Source: Thioalkalivibrio sp. (lineage in GTDB: Bacteria; Pseudomonadota; Gammaproteobacteria; Ectothiorhodospirales; Ectothiorhodospiraceae). From it: a stretch of 9,771 nt of DNA. Under the pieces are notes generated by a model. The model did no database searches and was not told the origin of the DNA. It was given only the letters and a program-made list of their open reading frames with translations. This document shows, in pieces, positions 1 through 7,974 of this stretch. Made by a program: the position numbers and the translations under genes. How positions within the stretch are numbered: the stretch's first letter is position 1; every line of letters begins with the position of its first letter. The DNA lies in assembly GCA_003555285.1 (NCBI GenBank), contig PWGH01000232.1:1-9771 (forward strand), read 5' to 3'.

Positions 1-1056
1 GTCGACGATTTCCACGCCCGGAAGATTTGTCCCCTCGTTCCCGCGGGCCGCCAGCACCAGCGCCGTCGGCACGGTGAAGAAGTCCTGGCCCAGACGCCCG
101 TTCAGGTCCTGCCCCAGCCGGTGCTGGCTATTGAACGCGTCGGCCAGGCCGATCGCGGTGCGGCCCAGCGCGTTCTGCGCCACGTCCAGCACCGAGGCGC
201 GCACGTCGAGCAGCGCCCCCAGACTGCCTCCGGTCATGAAGCGGGTGACGTCGGTCGCCGCCGTCATACCCGGCGCCGAGAAGCCGATATTCAACTGCTC
301 CGCATCCGCGCCCAGGGCCTCGGCGGTGAGCGTCGAGGCGCGCTCGCCCAGCACGAGGTTCTGGCCGTTGCCGATGAAGATGTTCAGGGCGCCGTTTTCC
401 TGCTCGGTCGTGGTCACCGTCACCCGCTCGGCGAGTTGCCGAAGCAGCGTGTCCCGCTGATCGAGCAGGTCGCTCGGTGCCTGCCCGCCGCCGCGCCCGG
501 TCGCAATGACGATATCGGTGTTCAACCGCGCCAGGGCGTCGGCCATGCTGTTGATTTCCTCGACCGTGGTTTCGATCTGGCCGTTGACCACCCCCCGTTG
601 TTCGGTCAGGCGCTGATCGATCGCGGCAAACTGGTTGACCAGGGATTCGGCCTCCGAAAGCAGCACCTGCCGGGCGGCATTGGAGGTGGGGTCGTTGGAC
701 ACGTCCTGCACCGCCGAGAAGAAGCGCTGCAACCCGGAGCTCAGACCCGCGTCGGTATCCGCCAGCAGGTTGTCCACCCGCCGGGCGAAATCGTAATACA
801 CCGATTGCTGACTGCTGTTCGACGTGGCGCTGCGCAGCTGGGTCTCGATGAACTGATCGGCGATGCGCGTGATGCCGCTTACCTGCACCCCGGAACCGAG
901 GTAGCTGCCGCCCGAAAACTGCGGCGTCATGGCGCTCAGTTCCAGGCGCTGGCGGCTATAGCCCTCGGTACCTACGTTGGAAATATTATGGCTGGTGGTG
1001 CTGAGCGCGCGTTGAAACGCCTGCAGCGCGGAGGTGCCGATGCTGAGGCTACTCAT
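1..1056 (-). CDS. flgK: FlgK, hook-filament junction protein 1 (HAP1), N-terminal part only
   Basis: FlgK is exported through the flagellar type III apparatus and forms the first junction ring between hook and filament. The minus strand reads without a stop from ATG at 1056 to the left window edge, exactly 352 codons; family members are usually about 450 to 700 residues, so the C-terminal part lies outside. The protein begins MSSLSIGTSALQAF and has the rod/hook-family motif HNISNVGTEGYSRQ at residues 23-36. It continues with typical FlgK text: RVDNLLAD, a QRFFSAVQDVSNDPTS segment near residue 115, and a DLLDQRDTLLRQLAERV segment further on. The frame is intact over its whole visible length. 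The start follows flgJ after 63 bases and has only a weak G-rich ribosome site (CGGGGCCGGG). Identity is secure; total length and C-terminal sequence cannot be seen. Confidence 0.96.
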   Translation of the reverse strand, partial: MSSLSIGTSALQAFQRALSTTSHNISNVGTEGYSRQRLELSAMTPQFSGGSYLGSGVQVSGITRIADQFIETQLRSATSNSSQQSVYYDFARRVDNLLADTDAGLSSGLQRFFSAVQDVSNDPTSNAARQVLLSEAESLVNQFAAIDQRLTEQRGVVNGQIETTVEEINSMADALARLNTDIVIATGRGGGQAPSDLLDQRDTLLRQLAERVTVTTTEQENGALNIFIGNGQNLVLGERASTLTAEALGADAEQLNIGFSAPGMTAATDVTRFMTGGSLGALLDVRASVLDVAQNALGRTAIGLADAFNSQHRLGQDLNGRLGQDFFTVPTALVLAARGNEGTNLPGVEIVD

Positions 1057-1119
1057 GACCCGGCCCCGGGACCGTACAGCAGATGACAATGACGATCGGC
1101 ATGGCTTTGGTCCTCACCA

Positions 1120-2208
1120 TCAGGTTGTCGGCGCCGCAGCGGCGGACTTGAATCCGGCCACCCCGTCCCGGGTGTCGTCGGCGATGCTGCTGAGCGTGTC
1201 GCCGAGCGTGCCGCCATTCAGAATCGCCAGAATCTTGTCGGCATAGGCCGGATCCGTGGCGTACCCGGCCGCCTGCAGGCCGCGCAGATAGCCCTCGGCA
1301 TCCGGGGCCTGCGCCAGCGCCTCGCGGTAGCGTGGGTTCTGGTGCAAAAAATCCACGTAATCGGCAAAGCTCTGCGCCGGATCGTCGTAAGCCCGAAAGG
1401 CCGCGCGTTGTTGTTCCGGGATGCCGTCCACGTATTCCAGGGTGTTCACCTGCACGCGCGGCCCGTCCCAGCGCCCGTCGGCCTTGATGCCGAACAGATT
1501 GTGGCTGCTCGCGCCGTTGCCAGCGGCGATCACATGACGCCCCCAGCCGGTTTCCAGCGCCGATTGCGCGAGCAGCACCTCCGGCGCGATGCCCAGCCGG
1601 CCCGCTGCGCGTTGTGCATGCGGCCAGAGTTCCTGCACAAAGGCCTGGGGCGAGGCCGGCTGCCACCGCTCTCCTGGCGCGGCGGCACCCGGCGCGCGTC
1701 CCGCGCCAACCGTGGCCGGCGCACCCCGGGCGCGCTCCGCACCCGGTTCGATCGCAGATCGAAGCTCTGCAGCCCGGGCCACTGCAGCTCGGGCCTCCGG
1801 CCGCCACCGCAGCCCGGCATCGAGGCCGTGCATCGACGACAGCGGCTGGCGCTGGGGCATCGCAAAACCCCCAACGCCCGATCCATCGACAGCGGGACCG
1901 TCGACACCAGGGGCGCCCAGCTCCCGCAGCAAGGACTCGCGCAGGCCGATGCCCTCGCCCTGCGCCATCTCCAACGCGATCTGCTGATCGAACATCTCCT
2001 GGTAGAACTTCACCTGATCGCCGCCGGCCGCCTCGTCGACCGGCATCGCCTCGCGCATGCTCTTGAGCATCATCTGGATGAACAGGGCCTCGAACTGACG
2101 CGCCGCCGCATCGGCGGCTTCCGGGGCCTCGTCCCGCGCCATCCGGCGCAGGTCGGAGAAACCCTGGAAGTCCGTGTAGGTGTAGCTGGCCGAGGCGCTG
2201 GTGTTCAT
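1120..2208 (-). CDS. flgJ: FlgJ, rod-capping scaffold with C-terminal peptidoglycan hydrolase
   Basis: FlgJ is exported by the flagellar machine. Its N-terminal part caps the growing rod, and its C-terminal part opens peptidoglycan so that the rod can cross the periplasm. The 362-residue product has the rod-binding domain at about residues 30-95 (ARQFEALFIQMMLKSMREAM, then FYQEMFDQQIALEMAQGEGI). An Ala/Pro/Gly/Arg-rich linker covers about 97-183. The muramidase domain (GH73-like) spans about 184-345, with AQSALETGWG at 214-223. By comparison with the family, Glu219 in that motif is the catalytic acid. HNLFGIK and YVDFLHQNPRY are further family motifs. No signal peptide is visible, as expected for type III export. 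The two-domain form is typical of beta- and gammaproteobacteria. It starts 12 bases after flgI with a poor ribosome site and ends TGA at 1120-1122. The linker is long, but the frame is intact. Confidence 0.97.
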   Translation of the reverse strand: MNTSASASYTYTDFQGFSDLRRMARDEAPEAADAAARQFEALFIQMMLKSMREAMPVDEAAGGDQVKFYQEMFDQQIALEMAQGEGIGLRESLLRELGAPGVDGPAVDGSGVGGFAMPQRQPLSSMHGLDAGLRWRPEARAAVARAAELRSAIEPGAERARGAPATVGAGRAPGAAAPGERWQPASPQAFVQELWPHAQRAAGRLGIAPEVLLAQSALETGWGRHVIAAGNGASSHNLFGIKADGRWDGPRVQVNTLEYVDGIPEQQRAAFRAYDDPAQSFADYVDFLHQNPRYREALAQAPDAEGYLRGLQAAGYATDPAYADKILAILNGGTLGDTLSSIADDTRDGVAGFKSAAAAPTT

Positions 2209-2220
2209 GCCATGGAGCCC

Positions 2221-3468
2221 CTAGATCACGATCAGCTGGGCGCGCAGGGCCCCGGCCTCGCGCAGTGCCTCGAGGATCGCCACCAGATCACCCGGCGCCG
2301 CGCCCACCCGATTCACCGCCCGCACGATCTCGTCCAGGCTGACGCCCGGCCCGAACAGGAACATCGGATTGGCCTCCTCGACGACCTCGACCTCGCTGCG
2401 CGGCGTGACCACCGTCTCACCCAGCGCCAGCATCCCGGGCTGGGAGACTTCAAAGGCCTCGGCAATGGTCACGGTCAGGCTGCCGTGGGTCACTGCCGCC
2501 GGCATCACCTTCACATTGCTGCCGATCACCACCGTGCCGGTGCGCGAGTTCACGATCACCTGGGCGGGCGGTTGACCGGGCTGCACCTGAATGTTCTCGA
2601 GCACGGAGACGAAGGCCACGCGCTGCCCCGAATCCATCGGCGCCCGCACCTCGACCGTGGTGCCGTCCACCGCCTGTGCGGTGCTTGGGCCCATCACCTC
2701 GTTGATCGCATCGGTCAGGCGATTCGCGGTGGTGAAATCGTAGCGGTGCAACTGCAGGCGCACGTTGTTGCCGAGCCCGAAGCTGCTCGGCACCTCGCGT
2801 TCCACCGTCGCCCCGTTCGGGATGCGCCCGACGCTGGGCACGTTCACGCTGATCCGCGAACCGTCGCGCCCACCGGCGCCGAAGCCGCCGACCACCAGGT
2901 TGCCCTGGGCGATCGCATAGGTCTGCCCGTCCGCGCCCTTCAGCGGGGACATCAATAAGCTGCCGCCGCGCAGACTGGTGGAATTGCCGATCGAGGAGAC
3001 GGTGATGTCGATGGTCTGGCCGGGCTTGGCGAAGGGCGGCAGATCGGTGTGGATCATCACGGCCGCGACGTTGCGCAACTGCGGCGTCACATCCGGCGGA
3101 ATGGTCACGCCGAGGCGCCCGAGCATGTTCTTCAGGCTCTGCACCGTGAACGGGGCCTGCGTGGTCTGGTCGCCGGTGCCGTCCAGGCCCACCACCAGGC
3201 CGTAGCCGACCAACTGGTTGTTGCGCACGCCGGCCACCGAGGCGAGGTCCTTCACCCGCTCGTAGCCGTAGGACGGCGCGCTCCAGAGCGGCAACAGCAG
3301 CAGCGCCAGGACCAGACCGAAGGCCAGCCGTCCGGCGTATCCTGCACCGCTGGATCCAATACGGGGGGATTCAACACCAGGGGATCCGATGCCGGGGGAT
3401 CCGATGCCGGGGGATCCGGCATGGGCAGATCCGGCACCGGGAGACTGTGCAACGCATTCGGGATTCAT
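2221..3468 (-). CDS. flgI: FlgI, flagellar P-ring protein precursor with unusual N-terminal extension
   Basis: FlgI is exported by Sec and assembles the P ring around the rod in the peptidoglycan layer. The product is 415 residues, against about 365-370 usually. The difference is an N-terminal extension of about 46 residues made of Ser-Pro-Gly-Ile-Gly-like pentapeptides (residues about 19-43). A normal signal sequence follows, with hydrophobic core [13 protein letters not shown] at 50-62 and likely cleavage around residue 68. The mature start, [20 protein letters not shown] (residues 71-90), is classic FlgI, as is [10 protein letters not shown] after it. The C terminus ALRAQLIVI and TAG at 2221-2223 are normal. 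I see no ATG, GTG or TTG in frame between Met1 and the hydrophobic core, so Met1 (3466-3468) is the most likely start; GAGGA lies at 3479-3483, 10 bases upstream and overlapping the flgH stop. The extension coincides with a 15-bp tandem repeat in the DNA. Confidence 0.96.
   Translation of the reverse strand: MNPECVAQSPGAGSAHAGSPGIGSPGIGSPGVESPRIGSSGAGYAGRLAFGLVLALLLLPLWSAPSYGYERVKDLASVAGVRNNQLVGYGLVVGLDGTGDQTTQAPFTVQSLKNMLGRLGVTIPPDVTPQLRNVAAVMIHTDLPPFAKPGQTIDITVSSIGNSTSLRGGSLLMSPLKGADGQTYAIAQGNLVVGGFGAGGRDGSRISVNVPSVGRIPNGATVEREVPSSFGLGNNVRLQLHRYDFTTANRLTDAINEVMGPSTAQAVDGTTVEVRAPMDSGQRVAFVSVLENIQVQPGQPPAQVIVNSRTGTVVIGSNVKVMPAAVTHGSLTVTIAEAFEVSQPGMLALGETVVTPRSEVEVVEEANPMFLFGPGVSLDEIVRAVNRVGAAPGDLVAILEALREAGALRAQLIVI
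3337..3441 (-). repeat. 15-bp tandem repeat array inside the 5' end of flgI
   Basis: Seven contiguous 15-bp units can be laid out from 3337 to 3441. On the plus strand the consensus is about GGATCCGATGCCGGG. The units at 3382-3396 and 3397-3411 are identical; those at 3352, 3367, 3412 and 3427 are clear variants, and 3337 is the most diverged. The period is five codons, so gain or loss of units keeps the flgI frame. The encoded pentapeptides ([25 protein letters not shown]) lie before the signal-peptide core. This looks like a coding minisatellite. I know no function for it in FlgI. Confidence 0.85.
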
Positions 3469-3481
3469 GATCGGGATGTCC

Positions 3482-4348
3482 TCAGAAGGGCCACAACGGG
3501 CTGTTGAAGGCCCGGGTCAACCAACCGGGTTGGTTGCTGTCGGCGAGTGTGCCCCGGCCGCCATAGGCCACTTGGGCATTGGCGATTTGCGTGGACAGCA
3601 CCGTGTTGTCGGCCCGAATATCCACCGGCCGGACCACACCGCGCACGCGGATGAATTCCTGGCCCTGGTTGATCCGGATCCATTTCTCGCCCTGGACCAC
3701 CAGATTGCCGTTCGGCAAGACTTCCGCGACCGTCACGGTGATGTTGCCGTCGAGTTGATTGCTTTGCGCACTGTCGCCCTGGCCGCCGAAGCTGCGCGAG
3801 CCCTCCACGCTATTGTTCAGGATCGGCACACCGCCCCGAGTCACCTCGCGCCCGAACAGCGTCGGGCCCGCCATGCTGACGCTGCTGTCCTTATTGGTAC
3901 TGGTATTCGCCGATTTGCGCGCCTGGGTGCGTTCCACCAGCCGTACGTTCAGGATGTCGCCGACGCGGCGCGCCTTGTTGTCGTCGAACAGGCCGCCACC
4001 CTGCTGCACCTGAAAGATCGCACCGTTATTGTGCTCGGGCGGCAGCGGCTGGGGAGGCACTACCGCGGCGTAGTCCGGGTCATCGCCCGGCTTCACCCCG
4101 AGGGGTGCGGCACAGCCCGCGAGCAGAATCGGGATCAGCAAGGCGACCAGCGTTCCATAAGCGCGAAGCCGATAGGTGCAATGCTCGGCTCTCCGCGGCT
4201 CGATCCCGCCGCGCTTGATCATGCCGGCCTTGATCAAACCGGGCTGGAACACCCGGGACGCGATCATCCGGGGCTCGACCGCTGGGCGGCGCCCGGCGGG
4301 GTATGTGCCGTCAGCGGGTGATCCAGGACTCAAGCGGCGCGTTTCCAT
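3482..4348 (-). CDS. flgH: FlgH, flagellar L-ring lipoprotein precursor
   Basis: FlgH is a Sec-exported, lipidated outer-membrane protein that forms the L ring. The lipobox LLAGC is clear, with the lipidated Cys at residue 79 after the hydrophobic core [11 protein letters not shown]. Family text follows in the mature part: [20 protein letters not shown], then [20 protein letters not shown], and the C terminus contains [11 protein letters not shown]. The mature protein (about 210 residues) is of normal size, but the region before the lipobox is about 60 residues instead of the usual 15-25. Met1 at 4348 has AAGGA (4359-4363) 10 bases upstream. Internal ATGs at Met28 (4267) and Met43 (4222, preceded by AAGG) could be the true start; Met43 would give an ordinary signal peptide but leave about 150 bases after flgG. 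The extra region overlaps a 15-bp-period repeat. The stop is TGA at 3482-3484, and flgI begins 13 bases on. Identity is certain; the start is not. Confidence 0.95.
   Translation of the reverse strand: METRRLSPGSPADGTYPAGRRPAVEPRMIASRVFQPGLIKAGMIKRGGIEPRRAEHCTYRLRAYGTLVALLIPILLAGCAAPLGVKPGDDPDYAAVVPPQPLPPEHNNGAIFQVQQGGGLFDDNKARRVGDILNVRLVERTQARKSANTSTNKDSSVSMAGPTLFGREVTRGGVPILNNSVEGSRSFGGQGDSAQSNQLDGNITVTVAEVLPNGNLVVQGEKWIRINQGQEFIRVRGVVRPVDIRADNTVLSTQIANAQVAYGGRGTLADSNQPGWLTRAFNSPLWPF
4187..4291 (-). repeat. Degenerate 15-bp repeat array in the 5' end of flgH
   Basis: Read on the plus strand, 15-bp units begin at 4187, 4202, 4217, 4232, 4247, 4262 and 4277. The best units are GATCATGCCGGCCTT, GATCAAACCGGGCTG and GATCATCCGGGGCTC; the outer units are weaker. 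The approximate consensus is GATCATNCCGGGCTT. In the flgH frame the units encode loose pentapeptides ([25 protein letters not shown]) just before the signal-peptide core. Period, position and partial core (GATC followed by ATGCCGG) resemble the flgI array about 800 bases away, but the consensus differs by a two-base shift. Whether it is translated depends on the flgH start. Confidence 0.65.
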
Positions 4349-4372
4349 CCGAATTCCATCCTTACCGGGGCC

Positions 4373-5164
4373 CTAGCGGCCGAGGTTGTTGTTCACGTAC
4401 TGCAGCATCTGATCCGCGGTGGAAATCGCCTTGGAGTTCATCTCGTAGGCCCGCTGCGTCTCGATCATGTTCACCAGTTCCTCGACCGTATTCACGTTGG
4501 ATCCCTCCAGAAAGCCCTGGAGCAGGCTGCCCCGGCCGTTCAGCCCCGGATTGCCCACCTGCGGCGCCCCGCTGGCGGCCGTCTCGGTGAACAGGTTCTG
4601 CCCGATCGGCTGCAGGCCGGCGGGGTTGATGAAGTCCGCCACCTGCAACGCGCCGACCTCGGTCGGGTTCGGATTTCCGGGCAGCTGGGCGCTTACGGTG
4701 CCGTCCTCACCGATCGCCACACTCAACGCGCCCTCCGGAATCACGATCGCGGGCTGCACGGTGTACCCACCCGAGGTCACCATTTGGCCCTCGCTGTTCA
4801 CCTGGAAACTGCCGTCCCGGGTGTAACCCGAATTGCCGTCGGGGAGCTGGATTTGAATGAATCCGCGGCCCTCGATGGCCACGTCCAGCGCGTTTCCGGT
4901 CTGGGTCAGGTTGCCCTGGGTGAACATCTTCTCGGTGGCCACGGTACGTACGCCGGTGCCGAGCATCAGCCCCGAGGGCAGTTCGGTGTCCTGCGCCGAC
5001 TGCGCGCCGGCCTGCCGCACCGTCTGGTAGATCAGATCCTGGAATACCGCGCGGCCCTTCTTGAAACCGGTGGTGTTCACGTTGGCCAGGTTGTTGGAGA
5101 CCACCGACATGCGCATCTGCTGCGCATCGAGTCCGGTCTTTGCGATCCACAAGGCCTTGTTCAT
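4373..5164 (-). CDS. flgG: FlgG, distal rod protein
   Basis: FlgG is exported by the flagellar type III system and builds the distal rod, the drive shaft that passes through the P and L rings. The product is 263 residues, the usual length. The rod-family motif [16 protein letters not shown] lies at residues 23-38. The core has [20 protein letters not shown] and [10 protein letters not shown], and the C terminus [18 protein letters not shown] followed by [16 protein letters not shown] is standard for FlgG. The start at 5162-5164 is supported by GAGGGG at 5171-5176, six bases upstream. It follows flgF after 60 bases and precedes flgH by 24. The stop is TAG at 4373-4375. No irregularity is seen. 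Confidence 0.98.
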   Translation of the reverse strand: MNKALWIAKTGLDAQQMRMSVVSNNLANVNTTGFKKGRAVFQDLIYQTVRQAGAQSAQDTELPSGLMLGTGVRTVATEKMFTQGNLTQTGNALDVAIEGRGFIQIQLPDGNSGYTRDGSFQVNSEGQMVTSGGYTVQPAIVIPEGALSVAIGEDGTVSAQLPGNPNPTEVGALQVADFINPAGLQPIGQNLFTETAASGAPQVGNPGLNGRGSLLQGFLEGSNVNTVEELVNMIETQRAYEMNSKAISTADQMLQYVNNNLGR

Positions 5165-5224
5165 GGGATTCCCCTCATTGAAACGATGTCACTGCTCTTG
5201 GCAACGAACGTGCGAAAACGGGCT

Positions 5225-5965
5225 TTACGACAGGCGCAACAAGCTGGCCGACGCGGCGTCGGTGTCCTCGGCGGTCTTCATCATCTTTACCTGCATCTCG
5301 AAGTGCCGGGCCAGGTCGATCATCTTCACCATGGCCTCCACGGTGTTCACATTGCTGGCCTCGAGCATCCCGGAAACCAGGGTCACCTGCGCATCGGCCG
5401 GCTGTTCCTCGGACTGAAAATGGCGGATCAGCCCGTCCTCCCCGCGAACCAGGTCCGCAGGGTCCGGATTGACCAGCTTGATCCGATCGACGATCGCGAG
5501 CGCATTCGCGTCCTGACCCAGCGGCCGGATGCTGATCGACCCGTCGGTGCCGATTTCCAGGCTCTGGGCCGGCGGCACCGCGATCGGGCCGCCTTCACCG
5601 AGGACGGCAAGCCCCGTGCCGGTGGTTAGCTGCCCGAGCGCATCGACCCGCAGGTCGCCGGCTCGGGTATAGGCCTCGGTGCCGTCCGGCGCCTGCACCG
5701 CGATCCAGCCCTCGCCCTGCAATGCGACATCGAGATCGCGCCCGGTCGCCTGCAACGGACCCGGGCTGAAATCCACCCGCTGATCCTCGGTCACCGCATA
5801 GGTGCGCGTGTTGTAGCCCGGACCGCTGACCGGCCGACTGGCAAAGGCGTCGAGCGAGGCCTTGAAACCGGTGGTGTTGGCGTTGGCCAGGTTCTGCGTA
5901 TTGCGCGCCTGCGCCAGCGCCGTTTCCTTGGCCCCGGACATTGCGACAAAGAGCATGCGATCCAT
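5225..5965 (-). CDS. flgF: FlgF, proximal rod protein
   Basis: FlgF is one of the proximal rod subunits, exported by the flagellar type III apparatus and stacked between FlgB/FlgC and FlgG. The product is 246 residues, normal for the family. It begins MDRMLFVAMSGAKETALAQA and has the motif NTQNLANANTTGFKASLDAF at 22-41. The core has RDLDVALQGEGWIAVQAPDG and EAYTRAGDLRVD, and the C-terminal helix text ASNVNTVEAMVKMIDLARHF is typical. The ATG at 5963-5965 has only a weak GGGG (5975-5978) nine bases upstream. The gap to flgE is 15 bases, so translation may depend partly on ribosomes arriving from flgE (inference). The stop is TAA at 5225-5227. Confidence 0.97.
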   Translation of the reverse strand: MDRMLFVAMSGAKETALAQARNTQNLANANTTGFKASLDAFASRPVSGPGYNTRTYAVTEDQRVDFSPGPLQATGRDLDVALQGEGWIAVQAPDGTEAYTRAGDLRVDALGQLTTGTGLAVLGEGGPIAVPPAQSLEIGTDGSISIRPLGQDANALAIVDRIKLVNPDPADLVRGEDGLIRHFQSEEQPADAQVTLVSGMLEASNVNTVEAMVKMIDLARHFEMQVKMMKTAEDTDAASASLLRLS

Positions 5966-5980
5966 GAGTGCGTACCCCGA

Positions 5981-7231
5981 TTACCGAATGTTGATGATGG
6001 TCTGGGCGATGGTGTCGGCGGTCGAGATCACCTGGGCATTGGCCTGAAAGTTCCGCTGCGCGGTGATCAGGTTCACCAGCTGTTGGGCGATATCGACGTT
6101 GGACGTCTCCAGGCCGCCCGATTGCACCAAGCCAAAGGCGCCGGTATCGGCCTCGCCCAGGTTTCTCTCGCCGGCCGCGAAGGAGGCCCCCCAGGCGTTG
6201 TTGCCGAGCGGCTGCAGGCCTTGCGGATTGGGAAAGTTCGCCAGCGCGATTTTGCCCAATGCCCGGCTCTGCCCATTGGTGAACTGGGCGAAGACCACGC
6301 CACTGGGGTCGATCTCGATACTGCTGAGCCGGCCGGCGGCAAAACCGTCCTGCGTCAGGCGGCCGACACTGAACGAGCCGCCGAATTGGGTGACATTATC
6401 CAGGCCGAGTTCTAGCTCAAGATCGTCGGCGTCACCGTCGAGTGTAAAGGTGGGGGCAGGGTCGTTTGGTTCAAAATTACCGATTCCGGAAGTGGTGAAA
6501 TTCAGCTGCCCCATCAGGACGCCGTCCGCCTCCTCCGAACCCTGCACCGTTGCGTGGACCTCCCAGCTGCCGGCAGCGGGCGGTTCTGCATCCCCATCAG
6601 CATCGATTCGACGGAAATACAGGGTCGCCGTTTGCGCCCGCCCCAAGGAATCGAAGACGGTCAGCGAGGTCGAGTTGTTGAAGGTCGTGGGGTCCGTGGG
6701 ACTGAAGCCAGGGTCGCCGTCATCGAAGATCGCGGCCTCGGCACTCAGATTCAATTGCGCCTTGATCTCGCTGGTTGCCTGCGGCTCCCGCTCGGCGGTC
6801 GACAGCTGCAAATCCTCCAAGTCCGCGGTGTCGAACAGACCGCCGGCCTGTACGGGATAGACCTGCAGGCGCTGGCCCTGTGGGTTGACCACAAACCCCT
6901 CGCGATCCGCCTGGAAGGCGCCCGCGCGGCTGTAGATGTTCGTACCCCCGTCATTGAGAATGAAAAACCCCTGACCGTTCAATGCCAGGTCCAGGTTGTT
7001 GTCGGTGAAGTCGATGTTGCCCTGGCTGAATTCCTGGGTCACCGACGCCAGCCGGGTGCCGGTGCCGATCGCCGTCTGGCTGATCCCGCCCTGGGATTGT
7101 GCGAAGACATCGGAGAACTCGGCCCGCGAGCCCTTGAAGCCGGTGGTACTGGCGTTCGCAATGTTGTTGCCGGTCACCCGCAGGTCCGCAGACGCCGCGT
7201 TCAATCCGCTCAAGGCAGTACGAAATGGCAT
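5981..7231 (-). CDS. flgE: FlgE, flagellar hook protein
   Basis: FlgE polymerises under the FlgD cap into the hook, the universal joint of the flagellum. The product is 416 residues, a common length. The N-terminal motif is GNNIANASTTGFKGSRAEFS at 21-40. FSQGNIDFTDNNLDLALNGQ and GFFILNDGG follow, and the C terminus has TSNVDIAQQLVNLITAQRNF then QANAQVISTADTI. The middle (about residues 160-300) is rich in Asp and Glu, as expected for the variable surface domains, and the DNA at about 6390-6500 is less GC-rich than its neighbours. The start at 7229-7231 has the best ribosome site of the operon, AAGGAG at 7239-7244, seven bases away, which fits the high demand for hook subunits. A 5-bp stem with a 4-base loop (7248-7261) sits just upstream of it. 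The gap to flgD is 50 bases. Confidence 0.98.
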   Translation of the reverse strand: MPFRTALSGLNAASADLRVTGNNIANASTTGFKGSRAEFSDVFAQSQGGISQTAIGTGTRLASVTQEFSQGNIDFTDNNLDLALNGQGFFILNDGGTNIYSRAGAFQADREGFVVNPQGQRLQVYPVQAGGLFDTADLEDLQLSTAEREPQATSEIKAQLNLSAEAAIFDDGDPGFSPTDPTTFNNSTSLTVFDSLGRAQTATLYFRRIDADGDAEPPAAGSWEVHATVQGSEEADGVLMGQLNFTTSGIGNFEPNDPAPTFTLDGDADDLELELGLDNVTQFGGSFSVGRLTQDGFAAGRLSSIEIDPSGVVFAQFTNGQSRALGKIALANFPNPQGLQPLGNNAWGASFAAGERNLGEADTGAFGLVQSGGLETSNVDIAQQLVNLITAQRNFQANAQVISTADTIAQTIINIR

Positions 7232-7281
7232 GATCTGTCTCCTTTAACTGCCCGTCGGCAGGGAATTGCGCACGCAACCGG

Positions 7282-7956
7282 TCATCCGATCCGCCGCACC
7301 TTGGAAAAATCGATTTCACCGAGCCCTTCCACCTGCAGCGTCAGCGACCCGTCCCGGTTGCCCAGGGACACACTCTCGACCCGCGCGGCCAGGAACACGT
7401 CCAGCGCCTCCGTGCGACCCACACCTTGACCTTGCGCGCGGAATTCATAGATCCCGGGCGGGGCCACCGCACCGGCATCGGTCCGACCGTCCCAGCGAAA
7501 CTCGTTCAAGCCCGACCCGCGCGGCCCCAGCGAGAGTTTTTGCACCAGCACGCCGGACTGGTCGTACACCCCGACCTCGACCTCGCTCATCGAAGCCGGC
7601 ACCTCGACGGCCCCCCACTGACCCTGCTCCGGATCCATCAGCGCCATGTCCGCCGGCACCATCACCTGACGATCCACCAGCGCCGCCGCCTGCAGCGCCT
7701 GACCCGATTGCAGCGATTGCGCCAGACCGCCAAAGGCGGTTTGCAGATCCCCGATCCCGGACACGGTCGCAAACTGCGCCAACTGGCCGAGAAAGGCCCC
7801 GCTTTCCATCGGATCGAAGGGATCCTGGTTCTCGAGCTGCGTGGTCATCAGCTTCAGGAATTCACTCTGGCCGAGCTGATCGCTCGCCTTTTTCGCCGAG
7901 GGGTCGGTGCCCCCCAAACCAATGCGCGCCAGCAGGTCGGTATCGACAGTGTTCAT
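7282..7956 (-). CDS. flgD: FlgD, hook cap / hook assembly scaffold protein
   Basis: FlgD sits at the tip of the growing hook, directs FlgE assembly and is replaced by FlgK. The product is 224 residues. The N-terminal hallmark, SEFLKLMTTQLENQDPFDPM then FLGQLAQFATVSGI, lies at about residues 31-68. The C-terminal half holds the Tudor/Ig-like hook-cap domain, with FRWDGRTDAGAVAPPGIYEF and a beta-rich end. I chose ATG at 7954-7956 (MNTVDT) because GGGAG at 7962-7966 lies five bases upstream. An in-frame ATG four codons earlier (7968) lacks a good site. It starts 18 bases after flgC and ends TGA at 7282-7284. Confidence 0.96.
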   Translation of the reverse strand: MNTVDTDLLARIGLGGTDPSAKKASDQLGQSEFLKLMTTQLENQDPFDPMESGAFLGQLAQFATVSGIGDLQTAFGGLAQSLQSGQALQAAALVDRQVMVPADMALMDPEQGQWGAVEVPASMSEVEVGVYDQSGVLVQKLSLGPRGSGLNEFRWDGRTDAGAVAPPGIYEFRAQGQGVGRTEALDVFLAARVESVSLGNRDGSLTLQVEGLGEIDFSKVRRIG

Positions 7957-7974
7957 GCGTTCTCCCATCCCGGC

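Noticed and set aside
1..6. GTCGAC (a SalI site) at the first base, suggesting a cloned restriction fragment.
   Set aside because: It is also an in-frame Val-Asp pair of FlgK, and the other end shows no matching site; chance is enough.
121..1086. A 321-codon plus-strand frame antisense to flgK.
   Set aside because: The minus strand here is unbroken, recognisable FlgK; the antisense product has no family features.
1080..1112. A GCCGATCG stretch upstream of flgK resembling a sigma-28 -10 element.
   Set aside because: No TAAA-type -35 element stands at the required distance.
1342..2958. A 538-codon open frame on the plus strand, antisense to flgJ and flgI.
   Set aside because: It lies opposite two certain genes, its protein is His/Arg/Leu-rich without recognisable domains, and such antisense frames are expected in GC-rich coding DNA.
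5199..5213. A GG-N10-GC sigma-54-like match on the plus strand (TGGCA…TGC) between flgG and flgF.
   Set aside because: It points antisense into flgF, lacks two consensus bases, and short GG-N10-GC matches are common by chance.
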